A DNA stretch of 64,000 bases from Pseudaquabacterium pictum (GTDB lineage: Bacteria; Pseudomonadota; Gammaproteobacteria; Burkholderiales; Burkholderiaceae_C). Under the pieces are notes generated by a model. The model was given only the letters and a program-made list of their open reading frames with translations, was not told where the DNA came from and searched no databases. Position numbers and translations under genes: made by a program. The DNA is taken from positions 434,001 through 498,000 of the forward strand of contig NZ_BJCL01000002.1 of the NCBI RefSeq assembly GCF_005403045.1. Direction: 5' to 3'. Every line of letters begins with the position of its first letter. The first letter of the stretch is position 1. This document shows positions 53,266 through 61,727 of the stretch, in pieces.

Positions 53266-54327
53266 ATGACCCAGCCGATCCGCCTGCTCCGTCGCTCCCT
53301 GCTGGCCGCCACCCTGGTGGCAGCGCCTGTCCTCGGGCTGTTGGCCGCCGCCCCGGCGATGGCCCAGGACACCGCCATCAAGTTCCAGCTCGACTGGCGC
53401 TTCGAGGGCCCCAGCGCCTTCTTCCTGCTGCCGGTGGCGCAGGGCCAGTTCAAGGCCGAGAAGCTCAACGTCACCATCGACGCCGGCAACGGCTCGGGCA
53501 ATGCCGTCAACCGGGTGGCCTCGGGCACCTACGACATGGGCTTTGCCGACCTGGCCGCGTTGATGGAATTCCATGCCAACAACCCCACCGCGCCGAACAA
53601 GCCGGTGGCGGTGATGATGGTCTACAACAACACGCCGGCGGCGGTGTTCAGCCTGAAGAAGACCGGCATCACCAGGCCGGCGGACCTGGCCGGCAAGAAG
53701 CTGGGCGCGCCGGTGTTCGACGCCGGCCGCCGCGGCTTCCCGATCTTCCAGAAAGCCAACGGCATCGGCCCGGTCAACTGGGTCAGCATGGACCCGCCGC
53801 TGCGCGAGACCATGCTGGTCAAGGGCGACGTGGACGCGATCACCGGCTTCTACTTCACCAGCCTGCTCAACCTGGAGCAGCGCGGCGTCAAGGCCGAGGA
53901 CATCGCGGTGCAGCTCTATCCGCAGCACGGCGTCAAGCTCTACGGCAACGCCATCATCGTGGGCGAAGAGTTCCTGAAGAAGAACCCCGAGGCGGTGAAG
54001 GCCTTCCTGCGCGCCTTCACCAAGGGCGCCAAGGCGGTGATGGCCGACCCGAAGGCCGCCACCGCCATCGTCAAGGAGCGTGACGGCCTGGTCAACGCCG
54101 AGCTGGAGGAGCGCCGCCTGCGCCTGGCCATCGATTCGGCCATCGCCACGCCCGACGCCCGCGCCGAAGGCTTCGGCGCCGTGGCCGGCCCGCGCCTGGC
54201 GCTGATGGCCAGCCAGGTGGCTGATGCCTATGCCACCAAGAGCCGCATCAACCCCGACGCGATCTGGAACGGCAACTTCCTGCCGGCCAAGGCCGAGCTG
54301 AACATCCTGCCCGCACCGAAGAAGTAA
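53266..54327 (+). CDS. ABC transporter substrate-binding protein, NMT1/NitT-TauT type
   Basis: A 353-residue periplasmic binding protein with a signal peptide ending AMA near residue 34. It opens IKFQLDWRFEGPSAFFLLPVAQGQFKAEKLNVTIDAGNGSGNAVNRVASGTYDMGFADLAALM, the pattern of NMT1/ThiY-like proteins that bind thiamine precursors, sulfonates, nitrate or similar small ligands. LDWRFEGPSAFFL resembles the pyrimidine-precursor and aromatic-acid subgroups more than SsuA, but the ligand cannot be fixed. It heads an operon with ATPase and permease. Divergent promoter DNA (53153-53265) has two copies of ATTGCAAC. Confidence 0.9.
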   Translation: MTQPIRLLRRSLLAATLVAAPVLGLLAAAPAMAQDTAIKFQLDWRFEGPSAFFLLPVAQGQFKAEKLNVTIDAGNGSGNAVNRVASGTYDMGFADLAALMEFHANNPTAPNKPVAVMMVYNNTPAAVFSLKKTGITRPADLAGKKLGAPVFDAGRRGFPIFQKANGIGPVNWVSMDPPLRETMLVKGDVDAITGFYFTSLLNLEQRGVKAEDIAVQLYPQHGVKLYGNAIIVGEEFLKKNPEAVKAFLRAFTKGAKAVMADPKAATAIVKERDGLVNAELEERRLRLAIDSAIATPDARAEGFGAVAGPRLALMASQVADAYATKSRINPDAIWNGNFLPAKAELNILPAPKK

Positions 54328-54335
54328 AGGTCCTC

Positions 54336-55157
54336 ATGACGGCGTTTGTCGATTTCGACCAGGTCTGGCTGGCCTACAACGACGAGCTGCTGGCCAAGGG
54401 CCAGTTCGCCGTCGAAGACATCAACCTGAAGGTGAATGAAGGCGAGTTCATCGCCATCGTCGGCCCCAGCGGCTGCGGCAAGAGCACCTTCATGAAGCTG
54501 GCCACCGGCCTGAAGATGCCGAGCAAGGGCACGGTCGTCATCGGCGGCCAGCAGGTGAAGGGCCCGCTGAAGATCACCGGCATGGCCTTCCAGGCGCCGA
54601 GCCTGCTGCCCTGGCGCACCACGGTGCAGAACGTGATGCTGCCCCTCGAGATCGTCGAGCCCTACCGGTCCAGCTTCAAGCAGAAGAAGGCCGAGTACGA
54701 GGACAAGGCGCGCAAGCTGCTGCAGAGCGTGGGGCTGGGCGGCTACGAGGACAAGTTCCCGTGGCAGCTGTCGGGCGGCATGCAGCAGCGCGCCAGCATC
54801 TGCCGCGCGCTGGTGCACGAGCCGAAGATGCTGCTGCTGGACGAGCCCTTCGGCGCGCTGGACGCCTTCACCCGCGAGGAGCTGTGGTGCGCGCTGCGCG
54901 ACCTGCAGGCAGCGCAGAAGTTCAACGTCATCCTGGTCACGCACGATCTGCGCGAGAGCGTGTTCCTGGCCGACACGGTGTACGTGATGAGCAAGAGCCC
55001 GGGCCGCTTCGTGGTGCGGCGCGAGATCGACCTGCCGCGCCCGCGCGACCTGGAAGTGACCTACACGCCGCAGTTCACCGACATCGTGCATGAGCTGCGC
55101 AGCCACATCGGTGCCGTGCGGAACAGCTTCGGCAAGGCTGCCGCGGAGGTGAAGTGA
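54336..55157 (+). CDS. ABC transporter ATPase, NitT/TauT type
   Basis: A 273-residue ATPase of the TauB/SsuB/NrtD group. Walker A is GPSGCGKST (about 43-51). The Q-loop is in FQAPSLLPWRT, the signature is LSGGMQQRASICRAL, Walker B is LLLDEPFGALD, and the switch histidine is in VTHDLRESVFLAD. It has the extra YRSSFKQKKAEYEDKAR insertion of this subgroup. It starts eight bases after the binding-protein stop and overlaps the permease ATG by one base. Confidence 0.94.
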   Translation: MTAFVDFDQVWLAYNDELLAKGQFAVEDINLKVNEGEFIAIVGPSGCGKSTFMKLATGLKMPSKGTVVIGGQQVKGPLKITGMAFQAPSLLPWRTTVQNVMLPLEIVEPYRSSFKQKKAEYEDKARKLLQSVGLGGYEDKFPWQLSGGMQQRASICRALVHEPKMLLLDEPFGALDAFTREELWCALRDLQAAQKFNVILVTHDLRESVFLADTVYVMSKSPGRFVVRREIDLPRPRDLEVTYTPQFTDIVHELRSHIGAVRNSFGKAAAEVK

Positions 55158-55927
55158 TGGCCTCGCGCAAGCTCGAAAGCTGGTCGCCCTGGATCCTGCT
55201 GGTGGCCACGCTGCTGCTGTGGCAGGCCGTGTGCAGCGCCTTCAACGTCAGCGAGTTCATCTTCCCCAGCCCGGTGCGCATCTGGGACCAGCTGATGGAG
55301 TTCCGCGGCGAGATCGCCAAGCATGCCTGGCGCACCTTCTGGGTGACGATGGTGGGTTTCGGCATCGCCATCGTGGTGGGCGTGCTGCTGGGCTTCCTGA
55401 TCGGCAGCAGCCGCATCGCCTATGCCGCCATCTACCCGCTGATGACCGGCTTCAACGCCCTGCCCAAGGCGGCCTTCGTGCCGATCCTGGTGGTGTGGTT
55501 CGGCATCGGCGTGGGGCCGGCGGTGCTGACCGCCTTCCTGATCAGCTTCTTCCCGATCACGGTGAACATCGCCACCGGCCTGGCCACGCTGGAGCCCGAA
55601 CTGGAAGATGTGCTGCGGGTGCTGGGCGCCAAGCGCTGGGACGTGCTGGTCAAGGTCGGCCTGCCACGGTCGATGCCCTACTTCTTCGGCTCGCTCAAGG
55701 TGGCCATCACCCTGGCCTTCGTCGGCACCACCGTCAGCGAGATGACGGCCAGCAACGAGGGCATCGGCTACCTGCTGGTCAGTGCCGGCAGCAGCATGCA
55801 GATGGGCCTGGCCTTCGCCGGCCTCGTCGTCGTTGGTGCCATGGCGATGGCGATGTACGAGTTCTTCTCGGTGCTGGAAAAGCGCATCACCGGCTGGGCC
55901 CACCGCGGCTCGCAGGGCGGGCACTGA
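55157..55927 (+). CDS. ABC transporter permease, NitT/TauT type
   Basis: A 256-residue inner-membrane permease of the BPD_transp_1 family with six predicted helices. The coupling segment is EPELEDVLRVLGAKRWDVLVKVGLPRSMPYFFGSLKVA, the EAA-loop for contact with the ATPase. ALPKAAFVPILVVWFGIGVGPAV is typical of the TauC/SsuC branch. The ATG at 55157 overlaps the ATPase TGA by one base; a GTG at 55154 is the only other close start. It ends the three-gene importer. Confidence 0.93.
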   Translation: MASRKLESWSPWILLVATLLLWQAVCSAFNVSEFIFPSPVRIWDQLMEFRGEIAKHAWRTFWVTMVGFGIAIVVGVLLGFLIGSSRIAYAAIYPLMTGFNALPKAAFVPILVVWFGIGVGPAVLTAFLISFFPITVNIATGLATLEPELEDVLRVLGAKRWDVLVKVGLPRSMPYFFGSLKVAITLAFVGTTVSEMTASNEGIGYLLVSAGSSMQMGLAFAGLVVVGAMAMAMYEFFSVLEKRITGWAHRGSQGGH

Positions 55928-55933
55928 GCGGCC

Positions 55934-55958
55934 GCCGGGCCGGTCAAGCCAGCCCGGC
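55934..55958. terminator. Bidirectional hairpin between convergent genes
   Basis: GCCGGGC, eleven bases, GCCCGGC: a 7-bp perfect stem spanning the 30-base gap after the ABC permease and touching the stop codon of the convergent gene. Probably serves both transcripts. Confidence 0.45.
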
Positions 55959-56770
55959 TACCACTGCCAGCCGGCTTGCAATCCGGCGTCTGTCTGACGG
56001 ATGGCCGGCTGCGCCGCGGCGCCGACCGGCAGGTTGCCGCGCCACAGCGTGGCCGCCGGCCCGGCAGCGGTGCGCTGGTGGCGCCAGCGCAGGCCCAGGC
56101 GCCAGCCGGCGGCCTCGGCCGCACCACCGCCCACCAGCGCCAGGTCGAGTTGCATGACCTGGTGGCTGCCCAGCCGCAGGCGCGCCGGGTCGGCGGTCGG
56201 CAGCCAGAGCGCCATCCGCCCCGGCGTGCCGCCACCCAGCGCCAGCCGGGCCTGCAGACCCAGGCCGGGCCGCAGCAGGCGGCCGTGCGCCAGCAGCGCC
56301 GTGGCATGCCATTGGTCGAAGCGCTCCGGGTAGCCCAGCACCGGCCCGGCCGAGGCGATGTCGCGCCACAGCCGCACCTGGCCCAGCGCCGCACCGGCCT
56401 GCCAGCCCGGGCCCCAGGCCGACAGCGGCCACAGTGCGGCGGCCTGCCAGTGCAGGCGGCGGATGTCGCTGTGGGTGCTGATGGGCTGGCCGCCATTGCT
56501 CTCGCCCTGGTAGCCGCGCCGGCCACTGGCCAGGCCCAGCGTGGCCTGCCACTGCAGGCCGCTGCAATCCAGCGTGGCGCGGGTCTCGGCCGTGGTCAGC
56601 GTGCCCTGCTCGGTCAGCAGGCGCCGGCCGTTGTCGGCATGCTCCTGCCAGCGGCTGTGCTCGGCGCCAGCCTGCCAGGCCCAGGCCGGTGGCTCGCAGG
56701 CCGCCAGCACAGGTGCGGCACCGGCCAGGCTGGCCCACAGCAGGGCCAGCGGCCGCAGGCGCCGCGGCAT
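55958..56770 (-). CDS. Hypothetical exported protein, possible outer-membrane barrel
   Basis: A 270-residue protein I cannot assign. It has a signal peptide (PLALLWASLAGAAPVLA, cleavage near residue 23). The rest alternates short aromatic- and Gly-rich strands (LQWQATLGLASGRRGYQG, WHATALLAHGRLL, LGLQARLALGGG, GWRLGLRWRHQ) and ends AGWQW with a terminal aromatic, as in small outer-membrane beta-barrels. Its start overlaps the stop of the lipoprotein gene by one base, so the two are a unit, probably an envelope pair. Confidence 0.7.
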   Translation of the reverse strand: MPRRLRPLALLWASLAGAAPVLAACEPPAWAWQAGAEHSRWQEHADNGRRLLTEQGTLTTAETRATLDCSGLQWQATLGLASGRRGYQGESNGGQPISTHSDIRRLHWQAAALWPLSAWGPGWQAGAALGQVRLWRDIASAGPVLGYPERFDQWHATALLAHGRLLRPGLGLQARLALGGGTPGRMALWLPTADPARLRLGSHQVMQLDLALVGGGAAEAAGWRLGLRWRHQRTAAGPAATLWRGNLPVGAAAQPAIRQTDAGLQAGWQW

Positions 56771-57807
56771 CAGACCAGGCTGGACCAGGTCTTGGTCAGG
56801 CTGGTCTCGTAGGCGCCGTTGCCGTCGGCATCCAGTTCCAGCAGCACGGTGACGGGCGACTGTGCCGTCAGCCGGACCCGGCTGCCGGCTGCGCCGGTGG
56901 CGGTGATCTGTCCGCCGGACGGGTGCAGGTCGCCCTCGAACTGCACCAGCGGCGACACCGTCGCCAGGTTCACCGTGCCGCCGGCCAGCACCGTGCTGCC
57001 CACCACGCCGCTGACGGTGGTGCTGACCCGCTGGCGCCCGCCCGAGAGGCCCGCGGTGCTGGTCATGCGGTAGTCCGCCATCGTCACCGTGTCCTGGATG
57101 CCGCCGAAGCTGCCGGTGACCGACAGGTTGGGCACCGACAGATCCAGGTTGGTGCTGGTGCTGGTGCTGCTGATGGCCAGGGTGAACTGGCCGGAGCCGG
57201 TGGCGTTGCCCGCCTGGGTGCTGGCCCGCAATTCCTGCAGCGAGACCGCCACGGTGGCGGCATAGGTGTCGGTGTTCAGGTTGCCGCTGACAGCACTGAA
57301 GCTCAGCGTGATGGCGCCGCTGATCGTGGCGCCTTCCTCGACGCAGCTGCGGGCGGTCACGGTGGCGGAGTCGCCCACGTCGACACTGTTGTTGCCGTTG
57401 TTGTCGGTGGTCTGCACGCTGATGGAGCCGCCGCCGGTGCAGTTGAAGGTCTCGGTGCTGGTCACGCCGGTCACCAGCGGGGTGCGGCTGGCGAACAGGC
57501 CGGGCAGACGGCCGATCTGCGACCGGGTGTAAGCGAACAGCGTCTGCGCGCCGGGCGCCACCTGGGCGCCGGTGACCAGGCCGGTGGCATCGCCCAGGTA
57601 GGTGGTGGCCACCAGGGTCTGGCGGGCCACGCCCTCGTAGTTGCTGGCGGTGATGGTGGCCGCGCTGGGCACCACCGGCGCGCCGCTGTCGTCGCCACCA
57701 CCACCGCCGCCGCAACCGGCCAGGATGGCGGCCACCACGGCGGTGGTGGCCAGACGGGCCGCCAGGGCGGGGCGGCGGGCGGCGGTGCGGCGAAGCATGG
57801 CGGACAT
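56770..57807 (-). CDS. Hypothetical Ser/Thr-rich lipoprotein
   Basis: A 345-residue predicted lipoprotein. The signal peptide ends with lipobox ILAGC (Cys32), followed by a poly-glycine spacer and DDSGAP. The mature part is rich in Ser, Thr, Gly and Val with many short beta-strand-like runs (TFNCTGGGSISVQTTDNNGNNSVDVGDSATVTARSC), suggesting an extracellular or periplasmic beta-sandwich or solenoid. Two cysteines there could form a disulfide. No family recognised. ATG 57807 follows a GGGAG site; an ATG at 57798 is next in frame. It is translationally coupled to the barrel-like protein downstream. Confidence 0.75.
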   Translation of the reverse strand: MSAMLRRTAARRPALAARLATTAVVAAILAGCGGGGGGDDSGAPVVPSAATITASNYEGVARQTLVATTYLGDATGLVTGAQVAPGAQTLFAYTRSQIGRLPGLFASRTPLVTGVTSTETFNCTGGGSISVQTTDNNGNNSVDVGDSATVTARSCVEEGATISGAITLSFSAVSGNLNTDTYAATVAVSLQELRASTQAGNATGSGQFTLAISSTSTSTNLDLSVPNLSVTGSFGGIQDTVTMADYRMTSTAGLSGGRQRVSTTVSGVVGSTVLAGGTVNLATVSPLVQFEGDLHPSGGQITATGAAGSRVRLTAQSPVTVLLELDADGNGAYETSLTKTWSSLV

Positions 57808-57825
57808 CAAGGCTCCCAGGAATGA

Positions 57826-57845
57826 TTCTGCAGAACATTCTAGAA
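57826..57845. promoter_or_regulatory. Twin palindromes upstream of the lipoprotein gene
   Basis: TTCTGCAGAA (57826-57835) and TTCTAGAA (57838-57845) are both perfect palindromes whose centres are 11 bases apart, about one helical turn. They lie 19-38 bases before the lipoprotein ATG, over its likely promoter or start site, and suggest cooperative binding of a dimeric repressor. Confidence 0.45.
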
Positions 57846-57879
57846 GCCGGTCGCGCCGCGCTGCCCCCCACAAATGCCA

Positions 57880-57898
57880 ACGGCGCCCAGGGCGCCGT
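57880..57898 (-). terminator. Intrinsic terminator of the chemoreceptor gene
   Basis: ACGGCGCC, loop CAG, GGCGCCGT: an 8-bp perfect stem, extendable past a one-base bulge, 22 bases after the chemoreceptor stop. Read leftward it is followed by TTGGCATTTGTG, the most T-rich tail of any hairpin in the window. Confidence 0.65.
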
Positions 57899-57919
57899 GG
57901 CGGGGCCGATGGGGACCTG

Positions 57920-59461
57920 TCAGACGTGGAAGGCGGCCACCAGCCCGGTCAGGCGACGTGTCTGTTCGCGCATCGACTCGGCCGCCGCGGCGGCCTGCTC
58001 CACCAGCGCCGCGTTCTGCTGCGTGCTGCGGTCGATGTCGCTGATCGCCTGGTTCACCGACTGCATGCCGCCGGTCTGCGCCCGGCTGGCGGCGCTGATC
58101 TCGTTGATCAGCTCGGCCACCTGGCGCACCGACAGGCGCACCTCGTCCATCGTGCTGCCGGCCTGGTGGACCAGGGTGGAGCCCGATTCGGTCTGCTCGG
58201 CCGCGGCGCGGATCAGGCCCTCGATCTCGCGCGCCGCCTGCGTGGTGCGCTGCGACAGCGTGCGCACCTCGCTGGCCACCACCGCGAAGCCGCGGCCCTG
58301 CTCGCCGGCGCGGGCAGCTTCCACCGCCGCGTTCAGCGCCAGGATGTTGGTCTGGAAGGCGATGCTGTTGATCACCGAGGTGATCTCGCCGATCTTGCGG
58401 CTGTGCGCATTGATCGCACCCATGGTGTCGATCACCTGGGCCACCACCGCATGGCCGCTGTCGGCCTGGCCGGCGGCCGTCTGCGACAGCGCCAGCGCCT
58501 GGGCCGCCCGCTCGGCGCTGTGCTGCACCGTGCCGGTGAGCTGCTCCATGCTGGAGGTGGTTTGCTGCAGCGCGCCGGCCTGGGTCTCGGTGCGGCTGGA
58601 CAGGTCGGCATTGCCCTGGGCGATCTCGTCGGACGCGCCGTCGATCGCCTCGGCGCCCTGGCGCACCTGGGCCACCATGCCGGCCAGGCTGCTGCGCATG
58701 TCGCGCAGCGCGGCCTGCAGCTGCGCCGCCTCGTCGCGGCCGGAGACCGGGATGTCGGTGGCCAGGTCGCCCTGGGCCACGCGGGCGGCCGAGGCCACCG
58801 CGCTGCGCAGCGGCACGGTGATGCTCAGCGTCAGCCGCCAGGCCAGCACCGCTGCCAGCCCCAGCACCACCAGGGCCGTGCCGACGATGCCGGTCACGGT
58901 CTGCTGGTGGCGGCTGTTGGCGGCGTCGATGCCGGCCTCGGACGCCGTCTGCTGCAGCTTGGCGAAGGCATCCAGCGTGGCCAGCGACTGGCCCAGCAGC
59001 GGGTCGATGCGGGTCAGGATGACCTTGGCCGCCTGCTCGCTGTTGAACTGCGACGACAGTTCCACCGCCTCGACGAAGCTGGCCTCGGTGGCCTTGTCCA
59101 GCTCGGCCAGCTTGGCGAACAGGGCCTTCTCGTCGGCGTTCAGGCCGGCGTCGGACAGCTTGGTGCGCTCGGCCAGGTACTGCTGGCGCTGGCGCTTGGC
59201 CTCGGCCTCGTCCTTCTGCACGCCTTCCACCGTGCTCTGCAGGCCCATGCTGCGAACCGCCAGCGCGCTGAGCAGCAGCGACTGGCGCATCTGCGTCACC
59301 TGGGCATGGCGGGTCGAGGTGGTCTGCATGGTGGACTGCAGGCTGTCGCGGCTGGCGGCACTGCCCAGCAGGGCCACCGCCAGCATGGCGCCGGCCGCCA
59401 GCAGGATGCAGGCAAAGCCGGCACCCAGCCGGGTGCCGATGCGAAGCTCACGCAAGTTCAA
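57920..59461 (-). CDS. Methyl-accepting chemotaxis protein
   Basis: A 513-residue chemoreceptor. TM1 is at about 12-34, a four-helix-type periplasmic sensor at 35-188 ([30 protein letters not shown]), TM2 at 189-210, HAMP at about 211-265, then the signalling helices with the hairpin tip [31 protein letters not shown]. There is no C-terminal CheR-binding pentapeptide; it ends VAAFHV. The start is TTG at 59461, with a GGAGAA site before it and the usual [15 protein letters not shown] opening. It lies 52 bases downstream of the Cache-domain gene; a hairpin (59486-59519) sits across the junction and may tune the ratio of the two. Confidence 0.92.
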   Translation of the reverse strand: MNLRELRIGTRLGAGFACILLAAGAMLAVALLGSAASRDSLQSTMQTTSTRHAQVTQMRQSLLLSALAVRSMGLQSTVEGVQKDEAEAKRQRQQYLAERTKLSDAGLNADEKALFAKLAELDKATEASFVEAVELSSQFNSEQAAKVILTRIDPLLGQSLATLDAFAKLQQTASEAGIDAANSRHQQTVTGIVGTALVVLGLAAVLAWRLTLSITVPLRSAVASAARVAQGDLATDIPVSGRDEAAQLQAALRDMRSSLAGMVAQVRQGAEAIDGASDEIAQGNADLSSRTETQAGALQQTTSSMEQLTGTVQHSAERAAQALALSQTAAGQADSGHAVVAQVIDTMGAINAHSRKIGEITSVINSIAFQTNILALNAAVEAARAGEQGRGFAVVASEVRTLSQRTTQAAREIEGLIRAAAEQTESGSTLVHQAGSTMDEVRLSVRQVAELINEISAASRAQTGGMQSVNQAISDIDRSTQQNAALVEQAAAAAESMREQTRRLTGLVAAFHV

Positions 59462-59513
59462 GGAATTCTCCGGTCAGGTCATCGGGGCTTGAAGCAGTCC
59501 GCGGATCCTGGCT

Positions 59514-59984
59514 TCAGCCCTTGTAGATGCCGCAGCCGACCAGCGTGTCGCCATGGCGCTCCAGGTACATGGCCTTGCCTTCGATCTTCTGCGACACCGG
59601 ATTCAGGAACTTGTAGCCCTCGACCCAGCCCTTGCCCTTGTCCTTGGCGGTGTCGACGAACTCCTTGATGATCAGGCGGCCGTTCGGGTCCTTCAGGCCG
59701 ATCAGGTCCTTGCCCACCAGCTTGGGGTTGGCGCCCTGGGCCAGGTTCTTGCCGTTCAGGTCGTAGACGATGATGTACAGGTCACGGTCCTTGAAGCTCT
59801 TGCCGTTGGTGAACTCCTCGTACGCCTTCTCCGGGCCGTTGGCCTTGATGTAGGCCACGGCCTTCTTGACCATGGCCTCGGCCTCGGCCGCGGTGCCCTG
59901 GTCGGCCGCCAGCGCAGGGCCGGCCATCAGGAAACCGGCGACGGTGGCAGCCAGCAGGCGCTTGAGTTGGGTGAGGAAGTTCAT
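59514..59984 (-). CDS. Secreted single Cache-domain protein
   Basis: A 156-residue exported protein: signal peptide ending ALA near residue 26, then a single Cache_2-type sensor domain (EAMVKKAVAYIKANGPEKAYEEFTNG, FKDRDLYIIVYDLNGKNLAQGANPKLVGKDLIGLKDPNGR, WVEGYKFLNPVSQKIEGKAMYLERHGDTLVGCGIYKG). No membrane anchor or output domain remains, so it is a free periplasmic ligand-binding module. Such proteins often sit near chemoreceptors or two-component genes. Its place just upstream of the MCP suggests it delivers a ligand to that receptor (inference). Confidence 0.88.
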   Translation of the reverse strand: MNFLTQLKRLLAATVAGFLMAGPALAADQGTAAEAEAMVKKAVAYIKANGPEKAYEEFTNGKSFKDRDLYIIVYDLNGKNLAQGANPKLVGKDLIGLKDPNGRLIIKEFVDTAKDKGKGWVEGYKFLNPVSQKIEGKAMYLERHGDTLVGCGIYKG

Positions 59985-60093
59985 GGGATGCAGATCCTTG
60001 CGCAAGGGTGGAGGGAAGACGGTGCAACGGCGGCAGGGGCAGCATCGCCCGGCCACGTCTGACCTGTTCTCGGCCACCGGCAACCGCACTTGA

Positions 60094-60111
60094 GCGCCGG
60101 CCGGCCGGCGC
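60094..60111. repeat. 18-bp perfect palindrome upstream of ureD
   Basis: GCGCCGGCCGGCCGGCGC is self-complementary over 18 bases, in the 192-base divergent gap between the Cache gene and ureD, 65 bases before the ureD ATG. All-GC sequence makes chance likely, but it could be a hairpin in the ureD leader. I see no NikR-type or NtrC-type site in the gap. Confidence 0.3.
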
Positions 60112-60176
60112 GGCGGCACCCCGCCATAAACTCCACGGCTTTGCACCGGGCGGCGGCCGCCGCGCACCACACCGCC

Positions 60177-61019
60177 ATGGGCTGGCACGGACACCTGCAC
60201 CTGCACTACACCCGCACCGGCGCGCGCACCAGCGCGCTCGATCGGCACCATGGTCCGCTGCGGGTGCTGCAGCGCCTGTACCCCGAGGGCGAGGCCATCT
60301 GCCACCATGTGCTGGTGCACCCGCCGGGCGGCGTGGTGGGCGGCGATGTGCTGTCGCTGCAGGCCGAGCTGGACGCCGGCAGCCATGCGGTGATCACCAC
60401 GCCCGGCGCCACCCGCTTCTACCGCAGCGACGGCCTGCTGGCCGAGCAGACGGTGCAGGCCAGCCTGGCAGCCGGTGCCCGGCTGGAATGGCTGCCGATG
60501 GAGACCATCGCCTACCGCGGCTGCCAGGTGCACAACAGCCTGCACTTCGACCTGGCGCCCGGAGCCCAGATGCTGGGCTGGGATGTGCTGGCCCTGGGCC
60601 TGCCCGCCGCCGGCGCTGCCTTCGACGCGGGCCGCTACCGCCAGCACATCACCCTGCCCGGCGTGTGGCAGGAGCGCGGCCTGTTCGATGGCAGCGATGG
60701 CCTGCTGCTGCACAGCCCGCTGGGCCTGGCCGGCCACACGGTGAGCGCCAGCCTGTGGCTGGCCGAGGGCATCGGCCCGGGGCAGACGCTGGACCGCGCC
60801 CGCACCGAGGCGCTGGTGGATGCCGCCCGTGCGCTGATCGATGGCAGCGACCTGGCCACCACCGCCGGCGTCAGCGCGCCGCACCCCAGCCTGCTGGTGC
60901 TGCGCGCCCTGGGCCACCGGGTGGAACCGGTGATGGCCCTGCTGCAGGCGGTGCGCGGCGCCTGGCGCCAGCTGCACTGGGGGCTGGCCGCCCACCCGCC
61001 GCGGGTCTGGCGCACCTGA
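60177..61019 (+). CDS. ureD: Urease accessory protein UreD
   Basis: A 280-residue urease maturation scaffold. UreD binds apo-urease first and recruits UreF and UreG. Recognisable blocks are GPLRVLQRLYPEG, CHHVLVHPPGGVVGGDVL, ITTPGATRFYRSDG, LEWLPMETIAYRGCQVHNSLHFDLAPGAQMLGWDVLALGLP. Length is normal. ATG 60177 is chosen; a TTG at 60090 is in frame but adds a low-complexity tail. In most Burkholderiales ureABC follows ureD; here ureE follows after 39 bases. Confidence 0.92.
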   Translation: MGWHGHLHLHYTRTGARTSALDRHHGPLRVLQRLYPEGEAICHHVLVHPPGGVVGGDVLSLQAELDAGSHAVITTPGATRFYRSDGLLAEQTVQASLAAGARLEWLPMETIAYRGCQVHNSLHFDLAPGAQMLGWDVLALGLPAAGAAFDAGRYRQHITLPGVWQERGLFDGSDGLLLHSPLGLAGHTVSASLWLAEGIGPGQTLDRARTEALVDAARALIDGSDLATTAGVSAPHPSLLVLRALGHRVEPVMALLQAVRGAWRQLHWGLAAHPPRVWRT

Positions 61020-61058
61020 GCACTGCGCGCTGGCGCCCGCTGGCCGACAATCCGCCCC

Positions 61059-61709
61059 ATGCTGACCGTCAACAAACTCATCCCCCAGGGCCGCGGCCTG
61101 GCCGCCGTGCTGGTGCGCCGCGCCGCCACCGTGCAACTCGACTGGGACGTGCGCCAGAAGAGCCGCTTCGACGCCACCGACAGCCAGGGCCGCACGCTGG
61201 GCGTGTTCCTGCCGCGCGGCACCCTGGTGCGTGGCGGCGATGTGCTGGTGGCCGAGGACGGCTCGCTGGTGCAGGTGCAGGCCGCCCCGCAGCCGGTGCT
61301 GGAAGTGCGCCACTGCACGCAGCACGGCAGCCCCTTCGACCTGCTGCGCGCCGCCTACCACCTGGGCAACCGCCATGTGGCGCTGGAGCTGAAGCCCGAC
61401 CACCTGAAGCTGGAGCCCGACCATGTGCTGGCCGACATGCTGCGCCAGCAGCACCTGATCGTCTCCGAGGCCCTGGCCGCCTTCGAGCCCGAGGGTGGCG
61501 CCTACGGCAGCGGCGGACATGGTCACGGGCACGGCCATGACCACGGGCACGACCATGCCCATGACCACGGCCATGCCCACCCACCGGCCGCCGCCCCCGT
61601 CCGCAAGCCGCTGGCGGTGCCGGTGGTGGCCGCCGCGCCGGCGCCGCATGTGCACGGCCCGGGCTGCGGCCACGACCATGGGCATGACCACGGCCACCAC
61701 GGCCACTGA
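61059..61709 (+). CDS. ureE: Urease nickel metallochaperone UreE with long His-rich tail
   Basis: A 216-residue nickel chaperone that delivers Ni2+ to the UreDFG complex. The N-terminal domain is typical (LTVNKLIPQGRG, LDWDVRQKSRFDATDSQGRTLGVFLPRGTLVRGGDVLVAEDG). The metal-binding domain follows (GNRHVALEL, the conserved His-x site). From about residue 149 a long tail carries two His/Asp/Gly blocks, HGHGHGHDHGHDHAHDHGHAH and GHDHGHDHGHHGH, separated by a Pro/Ala stretch; these probably store several metal ions. A GACAAT ends seven bases before the ATG and no ribosome site is seen. Confidence 0.93.
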   Translation: MLTVNKLIPQGRGLAAVLVRRAATVQLDWDVRQKSRFDATDSQGRTLGVFLPRGTLVRGGDVLVAEDGSLVQVQAAPQPVLEVRHCTQHGSPFDLLRAAYHLGNRHVALELKPDHLKLEPDHVLADMLRQQHLIVSEALAAFEPEGGAYGSGGHGHGHGHDHGHDHAHDHGHAHPPAAAPVRKPLAVPVVAAAPAPHVHGPGCGHDHGHDHGHHGH

Positions 61710-61727
61710 CCCCACAAGCTGCCCGGC

